In this document: one piece after another, positions 13,385-28,300 of the stretch
Numbering within the stretch: position 1 is the first letter of the stretch
Layout of the letters: each line of letters starts with the position of its first letter
Assembly (NCBI GenBank): GCA_013397455.1
Contig: VYZB01000035.1
Location: 1,418,095 to 1,482,094, forward strand
DNA: 64,000 bases
Direction: 5' to 3'
Source of the DNA: Crotophaga sulcirostris
Taxonomy: Eukaryota; Chordata; Aves; Cuculiformes; Crotophagidae
Made by a program: the position numbers and the translations under genes
Notes under the pieces: model-generated
Database searches by the model: none
What the model was told of the DNA's origin: nothing
What the model saw: only the letters and a program-made list of their open reading frames with translations

Positions 13385-16300
13385 AAGAGAAGGCAGTGAG
13401 GATGAGGGGATCCTCTCCTGTGTTTAGTAGAAGTGAGCTCTGAGTGTCTTTCAGTGTTCGTAGATCTGACCTCTACTGATCATAGCAAGCTTTAATTCTA
13501 AATTATCAGCCCAAAGGCAATTTCTGATAAAGAAATTAGGCTTTCGTTGTGCAGGAAAAGGTTCATTTATTTTGCTTCCTTGTGGAAAAGAAGTGTAGGT
13601 GCCTCTCTGCCAACCAGTAAAATTCACAGGAGATCCACTCACTTTGGCGGAGAGATGTTAATTTGCTACACTTAAGGAAATGACCTGCCAAGGTTTCTCT
13701 TTCTGGATTTTTGCAAATATGTCACTCAGCTTGTCACAGGGATAGGCAAGGTCAGGAAACTCAAATTGCTTTGACTTGGTATCTCGCCTTAATTTTTGAA
13801 AATACAATTCAAGTTTTGAAAAACTTCCTATTAATACAGTGAAGTTTGAGATCTAAGAGAAGTTTAGGACTTTATAAAGCACACCTGGACCTAAAGTAGC
13901 TGTTTCTCCCTATGTTTGCATCTGTTACTATCTTCAGGCATCAGCAGAAGATACTGAAGTTCCTCCTTATAGAGAGGATTGTCAAGTCCCATGGGACTGG
14001 TGTGGTCCTTTGCAAGCTGAGACATAGGTGTGGAAGTGACTACTATGGAGAATGCACAGAACGGCCCTCCTTCCTTCCTGCAACTGCTTGTCATTCGTCT
14101 TCTCCTCACTTCCAGACTTTAAAACCTTGTCTGTCTTTCAGTATCCCACCATCATTTCAGGGTTAACACATTTGCGCTGTGTTAAGATTTCCATGGCTTT
14201 TGTGCCGGTAACTTGGAAGCAATCTTGTCCAGTTTCACTTTCTGCCTGATCCATCCTAGTCCCACACTGCACCAGAAACTCCAAGGGCTAGAGAGAGGGA
14301 AAGGACCGGTAGATCTCTAGCAAATGCATTCACATAATAACCCACCTTTGACTTTTCTTTCCCAGAGTGATGACGACCTAAGCGTGTGTTATTAATATAT
14401 CCAGAGACTGCAAACAAACTCACCTGTTCTTTTATTTTATTTTTATGAGAGCTGATATTTCCGTCAAAATTCTCCAACTCAAATTTATTGCCATTGTATA
14501 AATTACATTTTCTATTTCCTCTCTCTCTTCTTAATTTCTGCCAAGTGACAGTACTGTCTCAGGAGAAAAAATATCATTCTCCTAATGGGATGTCTCAGTT
14601 CCCTTAAGCCCTGGTAGTTTTTTATTTGACAATTTTTTCCTTTTTGATTCTAGCTGTTTATGAAAAAAGATATCTTCAAAATAATGCTTATCATAAAGAT
14701 ATTTATGAAAGGGAAGCCTATTTCTAATGCAGGTCCTTGTTCTTACACTATCGTTTCTGAGCAGAAACTCTGACCTATGTTTCCACTGTTTTCAGATTTC
14801 AGCTTGTTAAAAGGAGTATTCGGTATGCAGCATGATGTTCAGCCAACATTTCATTACATTTTGGGATCCAATTACTCATGCAGAGGGGTTTTTTTTGTAA
14901 CATGGTGTAAGTTTCCTTTTCCTGGAGAGGTTTTATTTTAATTCCCTTCAGTATACAATCTTCTGCAAGTATTTAGTGATATTTTTTAATTCATGGCAGA
15001 ACTATAAAATAAATATTATTTTCATCCTTTTTTTTTTTTGAAGAAGTCTGGAAAAGAACCAAATCCAGATGAAATGCATCTCTGAGATTTTTGGTGAAAG
15101 CAACATTAAAGGATATCTAATTAGACCTACAGTAATAACATCACCATCCTTGTTATGGGACATATATATATCTAAAGGCTTGTGATCTGCTGAGTTAGGG
15201 AGTTAGCAAGCTGGAGGGTCTACCACAATTTCTGAAGGCCCAATCAGCTACACCACATATTACACACACCATGGAAATTATAACCTACTGTATAGCTTTT
15301 GTGTAATCAATTTGGAATGACCAGATTTGCTCTCAAAACAAGACTTCCAGGATGCAAAACCCACAGATCTGAACAAAACCACAACTCCCTATATGCAAAC
15401 TATCACATTTTTATATAGTACAGTGAATCTAAATACTTTAAAACAAGATGCACGAAACCTGAAATGCCAGCAAACTAGTTGTGCTGCTTGCCTCTGACCA
15501 CAGAAAATTACTCTGGATGTCCTATACAGCCTGTAACTTTTTAAAGAACATTTAATGAGTATATAGGAATTGCCATCTATGAATCCAGGCATATAGCCTC
15601 ACCAAGTCCTAATATAGCATCTATTCTGCTTGCTGTTGCTTGGCTCCTGAATTCCAACACAATCTTTAAATGGTAAACTTCCTTACTCTCTGAAATGTTG
15701 ATCTGTGCTTCTGAATTTCAAGCAACATCTGTTCTGTAGAACTATAATTACTTTGCTCAGCATTCATGTAAATAGTTGGGGTTTTTTTATTTTTTCCCTT
15801 CTATTGCATCTATTTGCCTTTTTATACAACATTTTTTATTGATGCTTTTATAAATTTTAGTGAAAACCATGAAACTGGATATCATAAATAAGTAAGTCTA
15901 GTCAATTTGTAAGAGCCCATGACTGTCATGTACTGATGGAGGCATCATGGATGAGTCCTGTTCAAACAAAGGTAAAGGGCAGCACTTTACCTTTTAAAGC
16001 CCTATTTTGCCACGTTTCTGTTGCCTCATCCCATATATTGTGAGTATGGTGAAGTTAGTGAAGTGAAAAAGAATACTAGAGGATAAATTTATCCCAGACA
16101 TTATAGAATGCATTCAACATATATTCTGAACTGAATCTTTTTCTAGACGATGTGTTTAATATTCTTCCCTTGCTGAGGTTTTAATAGGGAACATTACCTG
16201 TTCTCACATCCAACAAAATATTTTTACTGATTAATTTCTCCATAAATCACCTTTCTTTTCCTTTCTTTTTGCTTGAGGGGCTTAGATTTGATGGTGTCAA

Positions 16301-19300
16301 TCTAAAGCTCAAGAGACCTAGATCTAATTTCCAGACTCTTAAACAAGCACAGTTGCATAGCCTGGAGAAAATCTTTCCATCTTTACATACAGACATGGGC
16401 AGAGACAAGATGCAAGGGGAGGGAATGGAGAGTGTTCTCTTGCACCACACTGTCCTCCCAGCATTACATGAGCTGAACCTTACTGGTCTCCCTGTTTGAA
16501 AGATGGGAGTCACTGCTGTTGCCTCAGAGGATGGACAGACCTGCCTTTGGAGCACTTGTGAATGTGGTTTGAAAACTGCAGATAAGGTTTAAGTTGGCAG
16601 CGTTGAGCAGAGTCTGAGACAAACGTAAAGAGCACATATGGATGGTCATGGCACCTTAGGAAGGGATATGGGCTTGGGGTAGCAAATTGACAGGGCAGCA
16701 AAATAACGAATTACTCTGGTTAGTTAAGCAAAAATGCATCTGCCCATATCTTTGGCTCTTCATGCATAAATAGGAATTATGTCATTTTCCCTTCTAACGT
16801 ACTTTAAGGATAGAAACATTGATACCTGTGGTGTTTCTATAATTCTATAATATCAGAATCATACTTACTTCTGAAAAGGTATATTTCTTCACAGCAACTG
16901 ACCCTTACATTTTTGAGGCCAAATTTTCTGTATTCTGAATTCAATCAGTTCACATCACAGTATTAGTGCCTTCATTTCCAGACCATTTTATACTGCTGTA
17001 AATATTAGAAGTTTCTTAGGGTCATAAAACACTAAATTCATTTGAGTATAGTTATCTACATAGTAGATCTCAAGCCCTATGTTGCCTGTTTTTATTACCC
17101 TTTATAGCCATTTGGGAGAAAAAACTATGTTTACAATGGAATTCTTTTTATAACACACTTTAAAATAACACACTTTAAAATTGCCCAAATCCCTCCAGCA
17201 AGGGGGGATAAGAGAGTGTACAGAAACTATCTGACAGTTGTCTTTATTTTATTATTTGAATCTTACCCACAGAGACAGTTAGGGTGAAGGTCTTGGAGAG
17301 GCAATGCTTTTAAGACAGTGATGTACTGAAGACATCAGCAGTAGCTGAAGCCCTGGTCTGACTAGAGGGGCTGCACAGCCATGCAACCACAACTGCCCCA
17401 CATAGAACAAGAGCACATAATGCCCTGACTGATAGCTCAGAGAACTCTCTTTCTCTCACTTCTGTGATAAATCCATGCTTCCAAGTTATGACTGCTTTGG
17501 ATAAGAGAAAAAAAAGATAAGGAGCAATAAGCGTCTGGTCAGAGAAATAGTCAAATAACCTGAATCAACTTGCAACACAGAGGTGTCTACTTTGACACAT
17601 AATAGTACAGTATTTATAGATCTTTTCTGGGCTCCAGGAAAATGTTCTGTTTTCTGTTGTGCTCAGTGAAATAGAACTGGATGTCATACACCCCTCCTGT
17701 TATCACTAAAGTATTTAAACACCTAACCCCTTATCTCCATCATGCTGTGAATCAAAATGACTGAATGAATGTTCTGAAACTTTACGCTGTTAGTCTGGAG
17801 TTATTCCAAAAAAAAATTTGCAGATAGAGCCAATAAGGAAACAGATTTACCACATTTTAGGAAAATACGATGGAGGGAAGGGAACAAGATTTCCTTTAGT
17901 GTTTGGTCCATGCTGGGCCGTATAATGGTTAAGTCAAAACAATTTCTTGCTCTATCATGCAACTATTTAGAGAAATCAACACTTTTCCTGAATGCTAACA
18001 GGAGGTTCTGATGGTTCACTGTTCTCAGACAAAACTCATTGCCCAAGGCTGGGGAACCAACGGTCCCATCCTTGGGGAAGAACTCTCAAGAATGAAGAGA
18101 ATTAACAGAGCTCTTCTTTGTTTTGCTGAAAGTTTCTCAAATTCATTACATTTTCAGGAAAACAAATGTACGCATTACACAGACAGAATTCTTCCACCAG
18201 AAAAATGTTGACTGGATGCATACACAGTAAAGAACAAAGACATAAAGATAAACAAGGCTCTCACAAAGAAAATTATTTAAACATTCTTAAATATGTGTTC
18301 AGAGTTAAACATCTCCATAATCAGTTTGTTGAAGTGTATCCAAAATACAAAAACTAACCTACTTATTCTTCTAGAAGTGAAGTTGGAAAATGTGGTCTTG
18401 GTTTTCTTGCATGTCCTGTTGTATCAACCACATAGCCCAAGAGAGTACAAAGCCTCTGTCAGACAGGAACAGTTGCATTTAACTTGCAGTTTCAACTCGC
18501 AGAAATATATCGAACCCAGCAAACAGTTTTTGCATGCTTATATGTACAAATTAATTTACACATATACAGTCTATATATGTTTACATTGCTTCTTAAGCTG
18601 TTTTAAGGCATAGGAATACTGCACGGTCAAGCAACCTCCCCATAGCACGTTCCCCTATCAAACAAAATGCGATATAAATAAAAACTGCAGTGTAGCTTGA
18701 CACAGCTTAAGTAAATGCGTTAGTTAGTGGTGAATTTCCTGAGAGATCTGGTGGAGCTCTAAGGAAATCCTAAAGTTCTTCTTGCACCAGCACCCTTAAT
18801 GGTGTTTCCCAGCCACACTGTTGATCAGTTTATTTGCTCCCACCATAGCTGCACCCAGCACCACCATTTCTCTTCTCTATGTCCAGACAGTTCCCTTTGT
18901 CGTGTTGAAATGTATGAGAACACTCCAGTACAATTTTTCAGCCTGCAAAGGCAAGTACTCTAAGGAGATGGTCCTTGTGTAATCCATAAACTCTGAAATT
19001 TTCCTACCACAGGTAGCATCTGCACATTTTGGGTGGGGGGATGGGTCTGAATTGCAGTAGCTCCATTACATCTTATGTAAAATACCGTTCTATAGGAATA
19101 TATGTGGAAAGATGTGAAGGTAATATGTGCAAACAGTCGTGCTTTCACTCATCCTCCCTGACTTTAGACATCTGCCTCTGACAGTGCTCCTCCCTCTGTC
19201 CACTGACAGAAAAAGAAATTTAGCAAGTCTCTTCCCATAATTTAACATCACTGTCAAGGATGTGAAATTAGGTAGGACGATTCCAGGTTTCTGTGATGAC

Positions 19301-22300
19301 ATGCCATGGTCCCTCTCCACTTAAATTTCTAGATGCAGTTTCATAGTGAGACATTTTAAACTTTGAAACTGTCCTTGCCCTGCCCGAGATTACACGGTGC
19401 TACATACCTATCAGTTCATGACAGTCAATGCTGCAAATGAGCCTAGCAGGTAGTCTTGTACGGCACTTCATGGTCATGTACCTTGGCCATGTATCCTACG
19501 ACTTTTTCCTAGCTTTCACACTGACACAGTAGCTAATTATAAAAGCAAACTGTAAGCCTATCTGTTTGCCCTTGCCTGTTGCCAAGTAATGTTTGGTTTG
19601 ACGTGTGACGGTAGTATCAAGATACTTAAACCAAGGTTGATGTATAATAAGTGAATGATGTTGAGAGGAAACAATTGCAATAAGTAACTTTCCATATAAG
19701 GAAAGGAATCAGAAAACTATGTACAGTCTTAACATTTTAAATGCTCTTTCACACTTGCAATATCTTGTATGACAAATTTCACATTGTGTATTAAAATTAC
19801 AACTATCACTTCTCTTTCTTTGGTATTCATAACAAACAAAGAAAGAAATATCTAGCTCTCTTTATAGACTTACAAAACCCCAATAATTTCTTGAGGGCTA
19901 GACGTCCAGCCCTGAAAGGCCAAGTGCACCTTTTCTTTTTTTAAAAAAGAGAAGTAAACTATGGAGGAGATAATATACTTATAAATTATCCAAGTAAAGT
20001 TTGAGATCTACGATTCCAGACCTGTTTGGTTACTTTGCCTGTGACTGTGATCCAGCCAATATCTACACTTATGCACAATGTTATGCAACCAATGAAAAAA
20101 ATGCTGTAGCTAATGCATAACCAATTGCAGATTCACATACTAATCAATATCACAACACAGCAGAGATCATCCTTTTCACCTTTGTACACCTTTAAATTGT
20201 GGTAGTATGACTAAAATTAACATGCTTTCTAAGGCATGAGAAACAAAGAAAAATTAAGCCTTGTTCAGAATATATTAATTTTTTGTCTTCAGGATTTCTG
20301 GAGAAAAACTGAATCCACCAGGTCCAAATTTTCTGAAACCTTTTCCTAGTTTAACCATTTATTTTTATATGTGTTATGTTCAGTTTTATATACTAACCCC
20401 AAAAGTTTTTATATTGAGCCACTTACAACCATATGGGAGAGCTGAGCTGGCATTCCTGATAACGCTGCTCCAGTACCGGCAAGTTCCTGACACGCAATAT
20501 TTTGCTTTTTAAATTCTACTTGGTTGTCAGACCCAGACATAGATTGGAATAATCTGTCCATGTATAAACTTCCTAAATTCCCATTCAGTTAATAACATAA
20601 TTTTATTTTGGAATTCTGAAGAACTGAGAATAATATTTTCCTGGCGCAGCTGCCAAAGGAGGTCCCTGTGGCTTATACTCAAGTCATTGAAACAAAAAGA
20701 AGTGCCACTGTCTGATATTCATATACTTTTAATGTTGGGATCTGGTTTGATGAAAGAATGGTACTGATATCATCAAGGTTCTGAGTGCCTATTCATTTCT
20801 ACCAGATATGAACTGTGGCATCAAAGAAAAAGCAACAAAAAAACCATCTTCTTCATTTTCTCCAATTCATAGTTGTTCCAGCTATTTATGGTTTGCTCTT
20901 TCCACCTAACCTTCTGGAGGCATTTTTTTTCCTCATGACCCTTCAGCACTTTCTCTGGATGCCTCTGCCTGTAAAGAAAGGTAAGATTGCCTTTGATTTA
21001 TAAGCGAGATCCCCAGTGAGAATGAAAATACTTTCCTCTTGTGGGTTAAGAAGGGGTGCTTGCAATGGCTTGACCTGCCCTGACAGCTCTCTGTGTTTAG
21101 TAACTTGTCTGAAACACTTGTTTTGGGATGTCAGCCATTTATCTCAATCAGTGCTGAAATTTTTAATAGGGCACTACTGGAAAATAACTTTCTGTTAGAA
21201 TTTTTCTACCTTTACATAACAAGCAACAAAATACTTAAAAGTTCATACAGGAAAATCTGAAGCAGAATGGATAATATATTTTAATATTTTACTAACATTG
21301 TATATTATTGGGCTATGTTTAATCACATTTCTAAATTAAATGAACACCTGGCTCCTCACTGCATCCAGAAGAAAAAATATGTTCACCTCCACCATGTTTT
21401 GTACAAAGACACAATAACATGTTTAAGAGACAGTACAGTCTATTTCTGGATGGCAGATGCTCTGTAGTGTAATCATTATTCATTGGCTGCAGGGATTTTC
21501 AGGCAGGCTGCCAAACAGCCCATGTGCCTCTGCTTATTGCCACATTTCTTAAAGGTAGGCTTTTTAATCAGAAAAGGGAAAGATCATGTGCGATTTGCTA
21601 TGCAGCTCTTGACAAGTAATTTTTAAAATTAAATGCTATGCTGTTTTTTCACATGCAGGAAACTTTGGAGAATGTGATCTGCCTCTCAAAAAAACACACA
21701 TTGAACTATAAAGCTCCATAGAACACAACTGTTGATAAGAAGAGAGGAAAACTGGGAAATGATTTACACAGGGCTGCAGTTCGGGCATTTAGATAAGTGC
21801 ATGCAAGATATAATGTGCATACCTGCCACATACCAAGTGGTATATTCACTAATACATTCCTTCTTCAATGTAAAGTACTTTTACCAGGTAGTTTTCATCT
21901 CTACCTAGACCTGTATCTTCATCTATACTTTTTACAGTATACTCCTCCCATATGGCAGATTTGCACAGATCTATGGATGAGTCTAATTCCAGGATCTGAT
22001 GGGCATGACAAACATATGGTTTGCGTATTCTGAACCCTATCTAAGATTTTACAGCTGTCCAGATCACCAGATCCTTAGGTATTGATCTGTAAATATAGGA
22101 TGTAGCCCTACAGGGTTAGAACTACTGGATTTTGTCTTAAAGGAACTAGAATACGGTGAAAAGATGAATACATTACTTCACTGTAAACTTGAAAGGTGCA
22201 ATTTTAACATTTGAAAGTCTAGAACCCATAAACCCATTTCTAGATTTTAGCTAATTTTAGATTTGAAAGACTATATTTCAGCACCTACAAATGAAAATGT

Positions 22301-25300
22301 CATCTGGATATATAGATATCTTAATAGTTATCTAGTTAAGCCTCTTCTTACTTCATGTGTGTCAGTAGTGTAAATGTGTACATCTGAGCTGATCTTCTAA
22401 GCTCTTCTTTTAGACAGCGAGAGGAAGAGGCTCCTGTGAGGCACTTTTCACCTCTTCTCGAAGTAGATTTCTAAAATAAATCTGTTAACCACACCCTAAA
22501 AATGCCTTTTTTTTGACATTGTCAATAAAGAGAAACTAGAAACTAGATGGCTTGTCCCCATGTAGACATCTACACTGTAGACATTGCACACACTTTGCTT
22601 ACTAACCCACAAGGCAAATGAAACACAACCAAGTTTAAAAACTGGAAGCAAGAGGGACTGCCTATGAGGAAAGACCAGAAGTGCTAACACATTAAGACAG
22701 TCTGAATAAGCTGTGACACAAGCATTCGATCACATTCTTCAACATCACAAGTACCAATAAAGAAAAATATTTTTTTTTCTGTTGTGCTGGATTTGCCCAC
22801 CTTTGTCTACATCAGCTGACTGGCAGTAAGACTGAGCTTGCCTACAGACTGCGGGGATGACTCAATGTCTGAATGTGGGAGGAGGGAGAGGAGACAGTAC
22901 TAACATCCCACCTGCAATGTAATGTAGCCCAGTGGGGGGGGGCTGTAGGAGCCACCACCAGCTCTCGTGCTTGCATCCTCTCCTAGAAGCCTCTTTTCAC
23001 AATGCCTCCTGCATCTATCTTATGTTTCAACACCTTGTGAAGATTTTGTGATACATTATCAGGGGTCAAGAAGAATGTGCTAAGGCCTATAGTTAGAAAT
23101 AATGAAGAAAAAATAAGAAAAAACAGAATAAGTATAAGGAAAAAAAAAAAAACCAACCTTTCCTAAAGCTTCCTAACAGGGAACTCTCAACAGGCATAAA
23201 AGAGAAGCAGCTCATTACTTACAGACACTTTTTGCAGTGTCTTCAACCTGATCATCAGAGGCACTATGCAGCAGACAGACACACAGCACACTCGCAGATT
23301 CCCAGACCTCATTGTTATCAAACGGTGTGAGGTTCTCTGACACTTCTGAAAATACCCCTGCAGGTAATCTGCTGTGTTAGTTACTTTAATAACTTGAGAT
23401 ATCTGGCACTTTGATCCACCTTCTTTAACCATACCAGTGTATCTGCTCAACTCTCTTCAGAAAATCTCCTGTGAAGCTCTGTCAGATTAGTGTTTTCCAC
23501 AAAGTTACCAAGGTATGAAGAAAGATATCCTGACTTTCATGCTCACTCCCTTTCTGACTTATCCTTCATTTTCAGGAAAGCTGCCTGACAGAAGCTATGG
23601 ATTTAAATTATGTAGATCAAATCTGCTTTCAAACAGTATTTTATCAGTAAGCATTGTCTTCCTTCCACTTGGAAAACGTCACCTTGATTTTCCTCTTGCT
23701 TCTGCACCTTGGTTGTTAAAGTTAGGGTATGCCTTAACAGATAGGATTTCTCAGACCACGGAAAAAAATAGATACGTAAACTCTACAAAGGGTGGAGAAG
23801 CTTCTTGTAGGATATGATGCTGAACTATAACAGGATAGATTAAAGCCATAATGCACAAGGCTGGGCTTCTGGGACTGTTGTGGGTAGTGATTTTGATGTA
23901 TACATTAGAGCAGGACACCATCAAACAGGTGACGTGGCTGGGGCAGAAGAAATTCCCATCCTCCTGAGTAGGAGGGTGTATTTGGGCTGGTGAGGTATGG
24001 AAGGGAGAAGAGGGATGGATCGAACCGTCAGTCAGGAACATCAGGATCTCCAAGCTGGTGGCCCTAATCTTCAGCTCCCGAACTAAATAAGGGGTCTGAG
24101 ATGTTCAGGAAGGAAGGAAAAAGACATCTCAGAACAGAAGAGACTGCAAAATGTTCTCAGATGCCAAAGAAGTCCTTTGGGAAAACAATAAAAAATTTTT
24201 TAAAAAGCTTTAGCTCTGGTCTGAATGATTAAGCAGATTTTTCCATCTCTAATTTCTATGACTTCATACTCACGTGTTGAAATCCAGACTTCACTGAAAC
24301 CGATGATGAAACTCCCACTGAATTCCAGGAGTCAAGCTTTTATGTACAATGTCTAAAGAGAACTTTTGCTAATTCTGAAAGTCCTAAGTGCTATTCGAGG
24401 AATTTCCAGCTGCCAAAAAAGCTATTGTTGTCTTCCTAGTACTGCAAGCACAATTCCATTTATCTGTACAAATTATCTGCACAAATATAAATATTTGTTT
24501 AAGTATAAGGTTTCCTCTCTGTTTCTCATTGTCTTTAACAAAAGATATTTCCACTGATCAGTCTGAGAGATAAAAACTAGTTATCTTACAGATGACTAAC
24601 CAAAACTTAATGACATAAAGATTGGCTCCCCAAGTCTATATGGTCTATATGCTCCCTACCAGATTTTTTCTGTGCCAGTTCCTGCTGTTCACAGTTGACA
24701 GCCTGAAATGAAGCTCCCAGGCTCCACTAGTCTACAGCTACAAAGAGGATAAGGGAAATCTGCAGAAAATTTGGAGAAGCTAGTTTATTCCACCTAGACT
24801 TGCCCATTGTAACTACTACGAGATGCAGAAAGCAGGAGAATACTTCAAATGCTTCTTCTCTCTCCAAACCAGACCCTCTCCTCAGCACCACTGCAGGACA
24901 AGTGGTGGTGTGAGTTTGGTTTCTTTCCCTGACTGAAAAAAGGTCACACCACATGTACTATGTTCCTGCCATTCTTTCATTTTTGGGAACTAATGAGGGG
25001 AGTGCCACATATCATCTCCCTTAAACTGCAGCAGTTTAACCTTTCATTTGGAGAATGGAAAATTAATTAACATGGCAAGAAGGAACCAGCGTGAGTGCAT
25101 CTCTGTGGTTTAATGCCTCTCCTTTGATGACAGAGAGAAGAGTGAGAACCTTCTTGGGGGCAGGAGGGTATTCAATAACGCTCTTGCTTCTTGAATGATG
25201 TCACCACAGCAGTTTATCTGAAAAGGTTGAGAAGAACTGTTACTTCTTCTAGTTGTTGTGAGGGGAAATGACTAACAATACTGCCTTGCACAGACCTGGT

Positions 25301-28300
25301 TTGTATTTTCTCACCTTCGGGTGAGGAAGGGAAAGCAATGTCCCACCTGTGGATCCCAGGATCACTGAGAGCACCAGTTACCTGGGCTTTCTGGGCTTTC
25401 TGGTTTTCTTAGGACACATAGCCTTCCCATAGTTTTTTGCTTTTCGCAATGGCAGTAGGCACTCGAGTATTTCCAGTCCAGCCTCTGACACTGGAAATGC
25501 TCAAACTTCCACTCATGGAAAGACCGAACTGTTGCATAGACCAGCATGAGTCTCAATGAGAGTAAGCTATGTTTCCTTATCCATGCCCAAATTTCTGCTT
25601 CTTCCCATGCCACTTGGGTAGTCTTAGTCAAATGGTCAATCTCAACTGCTAGGAAGCAGAAAATGCCTGAAAAAAATAAAAAATGTTAGTTCTGAATCAT
25701 CCTAATTTGCGATTAAGGAAAATGAAAAATATATGCATAACAAGTGTGACAGGTTGCCACAGTTCAGCCCAGCACCACATGGTTGTTCTGTCTGTTGGCT
25801 TTATCCAGGAATCATCACTTGTTGGGATTCCTTTCCATATCATCTGTCTGTCAGAGTTGATGTCACTCACTGTCCTTTCTCACTTTGGCAGCTTGAATAA
25901 TATCTGCATAGTTTCATTCTTACAAAATACTAGTGGTTCTTGACACTAATTCTTTGCAAGACACTTTTCCAGGTTCTTTCATTTTTAATTCATTCTCTTC
26001 CTTGACTGCCTTGAATGTCCCCATGTGGTTATAATTGCTTTTAGTGAATCCATGCTCCTTAAAAGTAGCATAAAAGTTAGTAGGCTGGCGCAGATCACAA
26101 CAGACAGATTGAAAAGTTGTGTTTGTTGAAGTTTCTTTCTTTACTGACAAAACTGGAAAAACATTTATGAAAAGAGCAAGGCTAACATCAGAAAATCCTT
26201 ATGACAATTGCTCCACTCTGCAAATGCCAATTTAATGTGCCATTTATTTCAACTGATATGTAAAATGGCGAGAAAAAATGGATTTGATCAGAACCATGTG
26301 TACAGCAATATGAATAACAGATTACATGAATATCATTAATAATTTTTCTATCAAAGAGTTGAGGTTTTTTCTTTAGTTTTCCATTTTATATAAATTATTA
26401 TTAATGCCTGGTTTTTTTAGACATCAAGGTCTCCTAAAAAATTCTTAGATAAGGATTGAATTTAGTGACCATAAAGCAAAGCAGAGACCCATTGATTGTG
26501 AAGTAGAAGAAACATTGTTGTGCAGAAAAGAATTTGGCATGGCAACCAGCCTTCCATCTACATTTCCCAAGATAAATAACTGTAAGGCTACAGTTTTTGA
26601 CACTTCTAAATTAATTAACTCCTCTTCCTTACATATTTAATATGAGGCATATGAATTGATCAAAATGATACATACACACCAACCTTTCACATGTCGTGAA
26701 ATAATTAAACTAAAATGTATTAGGTTATCACAGTATGAATTAGTAATATGCTGTTTTCTCAAATTAATTTATATTCATTTAGAGGTGCTGCAAATCTGGC
26801 CAAACATGCAAAAATTCCCTGCTCTGGGGAAATTCCTTGGCATCTGCTCTATCCATATTCTAAGACAAAGCAAAGAGTTCCTTTTGTTTAAAACAGCAAA
26901 GAAATATTTTTCACCGGAAAAATCAGCAAGAAAATGACAGAAAGAGCTCTTGCATGTAACAGAAAACAGAACAGCTAGAGAAGATTTTTGCCATATAACA
27001 GACTGGTTTCTAGCAAGAAAGTAGAACTGAAGAATAATAGTTCACATAAATAAGTCAAGAAAATACAGATTAATAAATTTTATTAACACAAATTATAAAT
27101 AAATTCCATGTTTACATTTAGATGGCAAAAAAAGTATTGACACTTAAATGAAGAAGAGGTTTTTATTTCTGTTAGTACTGCAGCATCTTAGCAGATTGGC
27201 TAGTAACTGATCCAAACTAGACAGCAAAGCCTGACTGTCCTTACCGAAATCATATTTGCTGGGGGAAATAAGTTTCCACTATTAAACAGAATTAAAGCTA
27301 CTATGGTGAGTGTAGTAGTCAAACAGCAGAGAATTCACTGGAAGCATATAGTGTATTTGTCAGCTAGGCTGTGGCTTCCTGAATACTTCCAAACTATGAA
27401 CATGGAAAAAAACTTCCAGGAAATAAGATCTCAGTATACTTCCCCCCAAAACCCAGACAAAATATGGGAAGATAGTCATGAAAGGCTTAGATTTCCCTCT
27501 TCTATAAATTAGTGTTTAGACTCCATACGCACGAGAAGCCCCAAAGAATGTACAACTTTCAAGTCAATATTGGATATTAATATAACTATTCAAGTTAGTA
27601 TTTTCATATGCAATGTATTATGATATGGATAAGTTTTGCCAGTCTCAGTACAAGAAAGTGTGCTGTGATGGAATCAAGGTTGTCTGGGAGAACACTTGGC
27701 TTCCTTTCTTGTGAGATTGTTGCTTCCCTACGATCCGCTGACTTGTCCACTACAAACTTATATTCTGCAGCAAAGGAGCTTGGGAACCTTACTGGATAAA
27801 AACTGTGTTCTTACCATATGATTTTGTTTCAATCTCAGTAGATGTATGAGGGTCTTCTTAACCTTTTGGTTTGACTTAGCAAAAGAGAAAAGAGGAAAAA
27901 TGAAACAATGAAATAATGAAGTGCAGTGAAGTGATAGAGAAAGGGAATAAACTGAATTTTAGCTACATTTCCCAGTGTATTCTTTAACAAGCATCTCATG
28001 CAAGAAAGCAGCCACATGTCTATGAGAATACTGGGTTTTTCTTTCCTTGGTAAGCAATTTTTTTTTTTTTAGTTGAGATAACTGTGCAGTAGCTTGGTTT
28101 ATAGTGTAGACCCACAAGCAGCATTCCCTGGCCTACCTGACAGAGTCATGAGCTGTAGTGCAGGATGACGAAGTGTAATGAGGTAATGAGTGCTGGGAAA
28201 GGAAGAAGAGAGTATGTATACACTGACTTTGCCTTCAAAGTTGTTGTTCACGTAACTGTCCTGAGGAAATACGATATTCTACCCATACAGTTCAGAGATC

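Noticed and set aside
16836..16856. TTCTATAATTCTATAAT, like a CR1 octamer tail
   Set aside because: The upstream sequence shows no CR1 body, so it may be chance AT-rich repetition.
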